Part shown: one piece after another, positions 53,955 to 59,803 of the stretch
Numbering within the stretch: the stretch's first letter is position 1
How the letters are laid out: each line of letters opens with the position of its first letter
Assembly: GCA_028280445.1 (NCBI GenBank)
Contig: JANQLU010000130.1
Location: 75,626-135,428, forward strand
Direction: 5' to 3'
Source: Pirellulaceae bacterium
GTDB lineage: Bacteria; Planctomycetota; Planctomycetia; Pirellulales; Pirellulaceae
DNA length: 59,803 nucleotides
The notes under the pieces: model-generated
What the model saw: only the letters and a program-made list of their open reading frames with translations
Told to the model about the DNA's origin: nothing
Databases searched by the model: none
Program-made: the position numbers and the translations under genes

Positions 53955-54025
53955 GTGAGCGGCAAGGCGCTAGCCGCCGGTTCGGTCCGGGCGTCATTAC
54001 CGGCGGCTAGCGCCTTGCAGCTCAC
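53955..54025. repeat. Dispersed intergenic palindrome, copy 7 (class A)
   Basis: GTGAGCGGCAAGGCGCTAG and CTAGCGCCTTGCAGCTCAC, one mismatch, 17 bp after the terminator of the SELENON-like gene. A class B half (CGCCGGGAGCCTC) follows at about 54031. Confidence 0.85.
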
Positions 54026-54078
54026 AAAATTATGTTCGCCGGGAGCCTCATTAATCGTTTTTGACAAGTTTTAATGGA

Positions 54079-54128
54079 GGGCCGGTTCCTACCGACCGAT
54101 CCAACAAATCGCCGGTGGGAACCGGCCC
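54079..54128. repeat. Class C palindrome GGGCCGGTTCC
   Basis: GGGCCGGTTCCTACCG and CGGTGGGAACCGGCCC are inverted copies with an 18-base loop. The right arm ends at the stop codon of the minus-strand hydrolase gene, so it may act as its terminator. A half copy sits at 693-711. Confidence 0.75.
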
Positions 54129-54940
54129 TACCCGTTTTTGACAAGCCAATTGATGATCGGATTTTGCTTTGAATTCAACAACCGCACGAGCGTGTAGTGG
54201 TTTGTCTGTGGCAAGACGATGATGTCGTTGGGAATACCATCGGAAATCAATTTGGCAGAGTAATTTTCTGATTGATCAATAAATTGTGACGTCTCATTGG
54301 CACCAACTGCCAACAAGATCGATGGGCGTTGCTGAATCATCGAATTCATCGGGCTCAGTGATTCCGCATCGGATTTTGATAACTTCAGATCTCGGTTCAA
54401 ATAAGACTGCCTCAACGGTTCGAGGTCAAACAGCCCGCTGAGCAGCATCGCTTTTTTGACCGAATGACTTGCGTCGTTTTGTTCCAGGATTTTCGCGACT
54501 AACGTTGCGCCGACAGAATGTCCGCACAAAACCATCCGTGTTGCATCGCCATGCCAGTCAACGATGTTTTCGCGAGTCCACTGAAATGCACGGATGCATT
54601 GATCGACAATCGTTGCCACGCTAACTTTCGGTGCCAAATCGTAGTTGACGCTGACGACCAAATAACCCAATTTCACCAACGTTCGAGCCATAAACGAATA
54701 TTGCCGTTTGTCGAGTGCTCGGAAGTATCCGCCGTGGATAAAGATAAACACAGGTGCCGACTGTTGCTTGGCTGGAAAAATATCCAGACGTTGCCCTGGG
54801 CTGTCACCATAACTAATATCCAAATCGCAGGCCATCGTTGTTCGTGCGATGCTGCTTTGGATTGAGTTGAGCCATTTGTAGAAACGACCCGAAGGGTGGC
54901 GTCGGCGCAAATTGAATTGCTCATCCAATGTCGAATTCAT
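54128..54940 (-). CDS. Alpha/beta hydrolase (kynurenine formamidase/BD-FAE-like)
   Basis: 270 residues. DISYGDSPGQRLDIFPAKQQ, then the oxyanion motif FIHGGYFRALDK, the nucleophile elbow LCGHSVGATLVA (Ser) and NHYTLV near the C-terminus (His) are the pattern of the HGG-type esterases that include kynurenine formamidase. No signal peptide is visible, so it is cytoplasmic. It overlaps the upstream metallohydrolase gene by one base (TGATG), so both are co-transcribed. Confidence 0.88.
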   Translation of the reverse strand: MNSTLDEQFNLRRRHPSGRFYKWLNSIQSSIARTTMACDLDISYGDSPGQRLDIFPAKQQSAPVFIFIHGGYFRALDKRQYSFMARTLVKLGYLVVSVNYDLAPKVSVATIVDQCIRAFQWTRENIVDWHGDATRMVLCGHSVGATLVAKILEQNDASHSVKKAMLLSGLFDLEPLRQSYLNRDLKLSKSDAESLSPMNSMIQQRPSILLAVGANETSQFIDQSENYSAKLISDGIPNDIIVLPQTNHYTLVRLLNSKQNPIINWLVKNG

Positions 54941-57321
54941 CAGTCGTCAGTTGACTCGTCGACGATTTTGTCATAGATCTTAGCCGCTTGATCGTACGCG
55001 CGTTTTGCTGCTGCGCGTTCAGCAGCGCGAATCATGTTTTTCTTGCTGTTCCAGCAAACGTCGACCGCTTTGCGACACCACTGAGCACTTTTCTTGCTCG
55101 CACGAACCGGCTTTCCAGCGACTTCGATAAAAATTGGATTGGTGTGGACCGACGGTAAAATTCGCACAGCGGCCCAACTCGACTGTTTGATATCAACATC
55201 CCATTCGATGTTTTTGAGTTTGCCGTCTGCTTCGATCGTTTTCGATGCAACCGCTTGCCCGTTGATCACCAATTCCGCTTTGACTTTTCGAGAATCTCCG
55301 ATACGACATCGTTCGATATGCCAATAGGGTTTGACGTCCAATCGTCGTTGTCGAATGTGTTTGGCGGCGTTTGATACTTTGGTGTTCAGCATTGCCGAAA
55401 CCGTTGTCTCGAATTTGACTTTTCCAGGTTGGTCGAGATTCAGCTGGCTGATTTTGCCTTCGCTGCCGGGCCAACCCATGCGAACCGGTTTTGCGTCATC
55501 GCCATCGGCGCTGGATGCTGCAGTGAATTTGAGAACATGGCTCATCCCGTCGCCACAGTAGCTGCGTCCGTCGCGAAGTCCGCCAGCCCAAGCATCGAAG
55601 CGGAGTTTTTCGTTGGGGCTCAGTTGAACATAAACGCGACCTAGTCCGACGCGATCACCATAGATGCATGGAAAATCGGTTTCGCCACTGATCCGAGCGC
55701 GAAATCCGCAATTGAGTGTGTGGTACCAAATGTTCAATTCCCAAATCGCGGGTGTATCAACCGTCGAGATAAAATCGCAGGCTTCGTGGGCCACACTTAC
55801 AATAAATTCGTTGGCGCCAATGCCATCGAATTTTGGCATAGCATAATCGGGCAATTTATCAGCCGCTCGACCGCCTCTCGGTGCACGTCTGCCGTTGGGC
55901 AAGTAATCGGGCAGTGCCAGCCCCCAGCCGCTGTGGCTGTAGCCGACGACGCCGCCTTGCCGCTGGCCCCATTTCAAAACGGGCAACGTCCAACTGGGCC
56001 ATTGTTCGATTTTGGTTGTGCCGGGATAGTCGTCTTCGGACAACCGCAACAGGCACAAATGGCCTGCGTGAGATGAAGGAAATCCGCTCACTTCGACGTC
56101 GTAGCGCATCAAATAATTGGGTGTCGAAAGTTTCGAGGTTTTACCTTCGAAGAATTCTTTTTGAGCGTACCAACACGGCCCCCAACTGAGCACGCATCCG
56201 ACTTTGAGATCTTCGCCCAACACATGCCGCATCATGTCGTCCGGTCCGACTCCTTCGGTCGGGTTTTGATAGTGCGAACAACCAGCAGCGTGAACATGAT
56301 GGTCGCCGGAATACCAATGCCATTTAGTGGGGTCGATCCAACGTTCCAATTTGGCCTTGATTGCGGGTTTCGAACCATCTCCGACGACCAATTTTTTATA
56401 TAACGGAATGTACTCTGGGCCACGCGAAATTTTGACATGATAGGTCCCGTCCGGCAGCGAAACAAATTCGCCCCCTTGGCGATAAACTTGGCTGTGAAAA
56501 AAGAAATCGGGAGCCAATCTGCGAGCGGGGTTTGGATATACGCGTCCGCGTTGGTCACGAATTTCCAAAGCGACCATCATTTTTTCTTCGGGTGCATTTT
56601 TGTCGCGCACATCGATTAGAATTTTGCGGGCTGCTTTGCAGGCGAACAGAATGGAAACCTCGTTTCGAAAGCCGAGATCCTGTGTTCCTTGTCCGATATT
56701 AAAGGCCAAGGTCGCTTCGCGTTTTCCTTTGTCGCGACTGTGCAGTTGAATGATTCTGTATTCCAACTCCAAACCGGAAAGTTTTGGTTTCATCGGTTCG
56801 CGCGTTGGCAATGCAATATCCAGCCAACGATCTTTGACATCGGCGGGCGTGATTTGTTTTTTCGGTTTGGGAGTTCCCGTTGATCGCACATATTGCGGTT
56901 TCGCTTGCGGGCTGCTGCACTGAAGTCCCGGGTTGATTCCTGCTTCGTTATGGATTTTGATCAAAAAAGTTCGCCAGCCATTTTGCACCAGCGATTTTTT
57001 TACCGGGCCTTCGACCACTTTGACACGACTTTCCGCGTTGATTTGAATGGCGTTCAAGCAAAGTGGATCAAACAGCTCTTGAATCGCGGCGACCACTTTT
57101 TTGTCGTCAGTCATCTGTTCAATTTTTTTCAACTTGGCCAGTTGCTCATTTGACAATGGGCGACCGACCGACTGCAGCGCCGTGGCAATGCGTTTGGCTG
57201 CCGCGAGCAACGGTTGTCGGTCAACGTTTTCGACCTTGGGCCAAGCTTGTCCAAAACATATCCCGTTGCACCAAAAGACCATTGCGGCAAAAACAATCTT
57301 GATTGTGATTCGTTGGAACAT
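54940..57321 (-). CDS. Large exported CehA/McbA-like (PHP-type) metallohydrolase
   Basis: 793 residues with a signal peptide (ITIKIVFAAMVFWCNGICFG). The metal site begins WHWYSGDHHVHAAGCSH (HxH-type, about residue 335-350). HSGWGLALPDY and SVAHEACDFISTVDTPAIWE follow, as in the CehA/McbA family of PHP phosphoesterase-like hydrolases. Before the catalytic part lies a long beta-rich region (about 100-320). Planctomycetes carry many such proteins, probably acting on carbohydrate or sulfated substrates. Forms an operon with the hydrolase at 54128. Confidence 0.85.
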   Translation of the reverse strand: MFQRITIKIVFAAMVFWCNGICFGQAWPKVENVDRQPLLAAAKRIATALQSVGRPLSNEQLAKLKKIEQMTDDKKVVAAIQELFDPLCLNAIQINAESRVKVVEGPVKKSLVQNGWRTFLIKIHNEAGINPGLQCSSPQAKPQYVRSTGTPKPKKQITPADVKDRWLDIALPTREPMKPKLSGLELEYRIIQLHSRDKGKREATLAFNIGQGTQDLGFRNEVSILFACKAARKILIDVRDKNAPEEKMMVALEIRDQRGRVYPNPARRLAPDFFFHSQVYRQGGEFVSLPDGTYHVKISRGPEYIPLYKKLVVGDGSKPAIKAKLERWIDPTKWHWYSGDHHVHAAGCSHYQNPTEGVGPDDMMRHVLGEDLKVGCVLSWGPCWYAQKEFFEGKTSKLSTPNYLMRYDVEVSGFPSSHAGHLCLLRLSEDDYPGTTKIEQWPSWTLPVLKWGQRQGGVVGYSHSGWGLALPDYLPNGRRAPRGGRAADKLPDYAMPKFDGIGANEFIVSVAHEACDFISTVDTPAIWELNIWYHTLNCGFRARISGETDFPCIYGDRVGLGRVYVQLSPNEKLRFDAWAGGLRDGRSYCGDGMSHVLKFTAASSADGDDAKPVRMGWPGSEGKISQLNLDQPGKVKFETTVSAMLNTKVSNAAKHIRQRRLDVKPYWHIERCRIGDSRKVKAELVINGQAVASKTIEADGKLKNIEWDVDIKQSSWAAVRILPSVHTNPIFIEVAGKPVRASKKSAQWCRKAVDVCWNSKKNMIRAAERAAAKRAYDQAAKIYDKIVDESTDD

Positions 57322-57406
57322 CGCGATTTCCTCGCTTGCAGGTCAATGAATTTTGTTGGGCGGTGGTTTGAAAGCGTTTTCCGAGTTTGATGTTTGGGGC
57401 GCATTT

Positions 57407-57541
57407 GGGAGGGCGAGGCTCCCGCCGAGCCTGTGAGCGGCAAGGCGCTAGCCGCCGGTACGACGCACTAACGAACCGGCGGCTAGCGCCTGGCCGCTCA
57501 CAATAGATTTGCCCATGGCTCGGCAGGAGCCTCGCCCTCCC
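57407..57541. repeat. Class A palindrome nested within a class B palindrome (second instance)
   Basis: Outer arms GGGAGGGCGAGGCTCCCG and GGAGCCTCGCCCTCCC enclose the class A element at 57433-57501 (arms GTGAGCGGCAAGGCGCTAG and CTAGCGCCTGGCCGCTCAC). It lies 86 bp upstream of the metallohydrolase start. Confidence 0.85.
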
Positions 57542-57823
57542 GAAAACGCCTCTCAAAGGCACCATTGCAAAAACTTCAGGCTTCCCAAATCCCAAACATC
57601 AAGCTGGAAAATGCTTTAGCAGGATAGGTTATCCCAATCTTGAGCTCGATGAAAGAATTTTGGAATTAAATATGTAGATTTCTGCAGGGTTTCAACGTCC
57701 TCTGGACAGTATTTCAGCACATAGATTTATTGCGGCTGGTCAACATATCAATTCGATCGTGTCAATGGCGCGCTGTCCGATTTAATGTCGAAAGATAAAC
57801 TGATGTTCTGCGGGCGATTTGCG
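57542..57823. other. Gene-free stretch, no feature recognised
   Basis: AT-rich intergenic DNA between the nested palindrome and the class D element. The frame at 57785 that runs into the cupin gene would cross a dispersed repeat and is not taken as coding. Confidence 0.4.
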
Positions 57824-57934
57824 TTCATGGATTACTTTGAATCTTACGAGCACGAAGCGCGAGCGAGGGTTCGACCGCGCAAACCAGTCGCCCAGCGCTT
57901 CGTGCTGGTATCAATTGCAAATGGCTACTTTACA
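57824..57934. repeat. Class D dispersed repeat (AGCACGAAGCGCGAGCGAGG), copy 2
   Basis: Blocks TTCATGGATTAC, AGCACGAAGCGC, CAGCGCTTCGTGCTGGTA and CAAATGGCTACTTTACAA occur in the same order as at 35820-35934. AGCACGAAGCGC and GCGCTTCGTGCT are inverted copies. Confidence 0.75.
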
Positions 57935-57964
57935 AGTATCCGAAAAACTAACAGGAGAATGAGA

Positions 57965-58285
57965 ATGGCTCTTGAGCACGCGACACCAGGTTCGGTCATC
58001 GACCTCAAAACGTTTGGTGAGCAACGGACGACAGCGGTCGTCAAACAACCGGAGTTTGAAGTCTTGCGCGTGGTGGTCAAACCGGAAAAGCCGTTTCCCG
58101 AACACAAAGTTGATGGTCCGATCACCGTTCAATGCTTGAGCGGCAGCTGTACGTTTTTTGTCGAAGACGAACCGAACCCTTTGACACCCGGTTCATGGTT
58201 GTTTTTGTCGGGAGGTACACTGCACACGTTGGAATCGCAGGAAGAATGTGTGCTGTTGGTCACAATTTTGTTTAATTCGAAGTGA
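57965..58285 (+). CDS. Small cupin protein
   Basis: 106 residues from the ATG at 57965, 6 bases after AGGAGA; upstream in-frame sequence lies in a dispersed repeat. Cupin pattern: PEHKVDGPITVQCLSG (motif 1, His and Gly) and NPLTPGSWLFLSGGTLHTLE (motif 2, Pro-Gly, final His). A metal-binding role is likely but motif 1 has lost one of the usual His residues. It lies 11 bp before the NADH dehydrogenase gene and is probably co-transcribed. Confidence 0.8.
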   Translation: MALEHATPGSVIDLKTFGEQRTTAVVKQPEFEVLRVVVKPEKPFPEHKVDGPITVQCLSGSCTFFVEDEPNPLTPGSWLFLSGGTLHTLESQEECVLLVTILFNSK

Positions 58286-58296
58286 TCGGCGCAATC

Positions 58297-59577
58297 ATGA
58301 AACGTGTAGTCATTGTTGGCGGTGGATTTGCAGGACTCAACGCTGCCAAACGACTTGGCAAGGTTCGCGATGTGACGGTGACATTGATTGATCGTCAGAA
58401 TTATCATTTGTTTCAACCGTTGCTCTATCAAGTTGCGATTGCCGGTCTGTCTCCGTCGGACATCGCGGCTCCCATTCGAAGCCTGTTGGCGCGGCGTAAA
58501 AATGTGACAGTTCTGCAAGGAAACGTTGAACGTGTTGATTTCGAATCGGAAAAAGTCTTCACTGATTTTGGAGAGATCGACTATGACTACCTGTTACTTT
58601 GTTGTGGCGCCGTGCCAAGCTATTTTGGCAATGACGCTTGGGAGCCGTACGCGCCAAGTCTCAAAACTTTGCCTCAAGCGACGGAGATTCGACGACGCGT
58701 GCTCAGTTCTTTTGAGGCAGCCGAACGGACAGAAGATGTGCAGCTGCGTCATCGACTTTTGACGTTTGTCGTGATTGGCGGCGGACCGACGGGAGTTGAA
58801 TTGGCTGGTGCGATCGGCGAAATGAGCCGATTCACTCTGGCAAAAGATTTTCGCAACATCGACCCGACGTTGACGCGCGTATTGTTGATTGAGGCCGGTC
58901 CACGAATTCTTCCGTCGTTTACGGAAAAACTTGCAGCCCGAGCAAGTCGAGATTTGGAAACGCTCGGCGTTCAGATTTGGACAAACAGCTTTGTGACCAA
59001 CATCGACGAACATGGAGTCGAGATCGGCGAGGAGCGTTTACAGGCGGCAACCGTGATTTGGGCGGCCGGTGTTCGAGGCGTCGAAGTGCCAGGCGGACCT
59101 GAATTGGATCGAAGCGGACGGATCTCGGTCGAAACCGACCTCAGCATTCCTGGCTACCCTCACGTATTTGTCGCCGGTGATCAAGCAAATTTTACTCATC
59201 AAACCGGCAAACCGTTGCCGGGGATTGCTCCAGTGGCGATGCAGCAAGGTAGATTTGTGGCAAAGACAATTATCAACGACCTGCGGGGCAAACCACGCCA
59301 GACGTTCAAATTTGTTGACAAAGGGCAGATGGCAACGATCGGTCGCAGCCGAGCGATTGTTGAAATGGGCAAGTTTAAATTTTCGGGGTGGTTTGCCTGG
59401 TTAACTTGGTTGGTCGTTCATATTTATTTTCTCGTAGGTTTCAAAAATCGATTTTTTGTAGTCGTAAACTGGGCCTGGTCTTACCTGACGTTTAAACGCG
59501 GGGCTCGTTTGATTGTCCAGCCGAAAGATCAATCACAAAATGTTCGTGATGAGAACGATGCAACAGTAGAAGATTGA
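58297..59577 (+). CDS. ndh: Type II NADH dehydrogenase (NDH-2)
   Basis: 426 residues from the ATG at 58297; a GTG at 58282 would overlap the cupin gene stop. Two Rossmann motifs are seen: VVIVGGGFAGLNAAKRLG (FAD) and VVIGGGPTGVELAGAIGE (NADH). HLFQPLLYQVAIAGLSP and VFVAGDQANF are typical. The C-terminus carries the membrane-associated hydrophobic helices (FAWLTWLVVHIYFLVGFKNR, FVVVNWAWSYLTF). The enzyme transfers electrons from NADH to quinone without pumping protons. Confidence 0.92.
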   Translation: MKRVVIVGGGFAGLNAAKRLGKVRDVTVTLIDRQNYHLFQPLLYQVAIAGLSPSDIAAPIRSLLARRKNVTVLQGNVERVDFESEKVFTDFGEIDYDYLLLCCGAVPSYFGNDAWEPYAPSLKTLPQATEIRRRVLSSFEAAERTEDVQLRHRLLTFVVIGGGPTGVELAGAIGEMSRFTLAKDFRNIDPTLTRVLLIEAGPRILPSFTEKLAARASRDLETLGVQIWTNSFVTNIDEHGVEIGEERLQAATVIWAAGVRGVEVPGGPELDRSGRISVETDLSIPGYPHVFVAGDQANFTHQTGKPLPGIAPVAMQQGRFVAKTIINDLRGKPRQTFKFVDKGQMATIGRSRAIVEMGKFKFSGWFAWLTWLVVHIYFLVGFKNRFFVVVNWAWSYLTFKRGARLIVQPKDQSQNVRDENDATVED

Positions 59578-59592
59578 ATCTGGCGAATGCGT

Positions 59593-59782
59593 TGTAATTT
59601 CAGTTGAGTCAGAGTCTTCTGCAATCGTAAGCGCGAAGCGTGATAGGATTTTGCATCAGGAATTGTAACTCAAGTTGAGCCAACGACTTCCTGCAATCAC
59701 AACCCGAAGCGTGAGCGAGGGACCAAAACCACGCTGATTTACGGCGAAACGTGGTCCCTCACTTACGTTTCGGGTTATGATT
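59593..59782. repeat. Class E palindrome and tandem direct repeat at the window end
   Basis: Two ~55-bp direct copies start at 59592 and 59663 (TTGTAAT/CT..AGTTGAG, CTGCAATC, GAAGCGTGA). The second copy opens a palindrome (59695-59782): AATCACAACCCGAAGCGTGA and TTACGTTTCGGGTTATGATT with GAGGGACCA/TGGTCCCTC. It is related to the segment at 35745-35790 and to class D. Confidence 0.75.
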
Positions 59783-59803
59783 TTTGTTTAATGCAAAATC
59801 CTA

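Noticed and set aside
57785..57964. N-terminal extension of the cupin gene
   Set aside because: It is a translation of the class D repeat. AGGAGA stands right before the ATG at 57965.
580..59782. CRISPR array or tandem repeat locus
   Set aside because: The repeats are dispersed palindromes with single copies between genes. There is no regular spacing and there are no spacers.

Overview
The window reads as chromosome of a planctomycete, most likely a Pirellulales-type member of the Planctomycetota. This is inferred from family content and not from a marker gene. The supporting content is an ECF sigma factor beside a WD-less Ser/Thr kinase with TPRs, large exported sialate O-acetylesterase and DUF6288 proteins, a CARDB protein, short-leader exported proteins, and many intergenic palindromes. 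Gene density is ordinary, most genes are monocistronic or in pairs, and one CAT-anticodon tRNA is present.

Layout. 1-4.3 kb: ECF sigma factor (cut by the window edge), divergent Ser/Thr kinase with TPRs, and a membrane/SRPBCC protein. 4.6-7.4 kb: SWIM zinc-finger protein, tRNA, and a small minus-strand gene with integron-cassette-like ends. 7.9-12.8 kb: a 1352-residue CheB-CheR-PAS-histidine kinase-receiver protein convergent with a CsrA-receiver fusion. 13.2-16.2 kb: BlaR1/BlaI pair divergent from a lipoprotein trypsin-like protease, with two identical-architecture operators between them. 16.2-16.9 kb: a second cassette-like gene. 17.2-26.7 kb: small enzymes and two MarR/NAD(P)-binding modules, each with its own palindromic operator set, plus a bestrophin-like channel, a UGA-containing peroxiredoxin, a threonine-aldolase-like protein and a beta-carbonic anhydrase. 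27-34.4 kb: FAD oxidase, exported proteins, a photolyase-related protein and an ArsR/AHSA1 pair. 34.7-40.4 kb: hydrolases and a GntR regulator. 41.4-50.5 kb: three very large exported proteins that look like a polysaccharide-modification cluster. 50.7-53.9 kb: ABM/cupin/AraC genes and a selenoprotein N-like gene. 54.1-59.6 kb: hydrolase, metallohydrolase, cupin and type II NADH dehydrogenase.

Main discovery. Two unrelated genes carry an in-frame UGA at the exact position of the redox-active residue, and both continue in frame into conserved family sequence. In the gene at 52644-53876 the translation resembles the whole of animal selenoprotein N (SELENON), with UGA in the Ser-Cys-Sec-Gly motif. 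A 7-bp hairpin with a GGUC loop, the type seen in the E. coli fdhF SECIS, starts 17 nt after the UGA. In the gene at 21181-21843 the UGA replaces the first Cys of the peroxiredoxin-like CxxC. Together they suggest a selenocysteine-decoding planctomycete with a prokaryotic SELENON. No Sec machinery gene is in this window.

Other points of note: a CsrA RNA-binding domain fused to a receiver domain; single integron-like cassettes without an integrase; an esterase whose second copy has lost its catalytic residues; and at least eight copies of an AAGGCGCTAGCCGCCGGT palindrome, two of them nested inside another palindrome.
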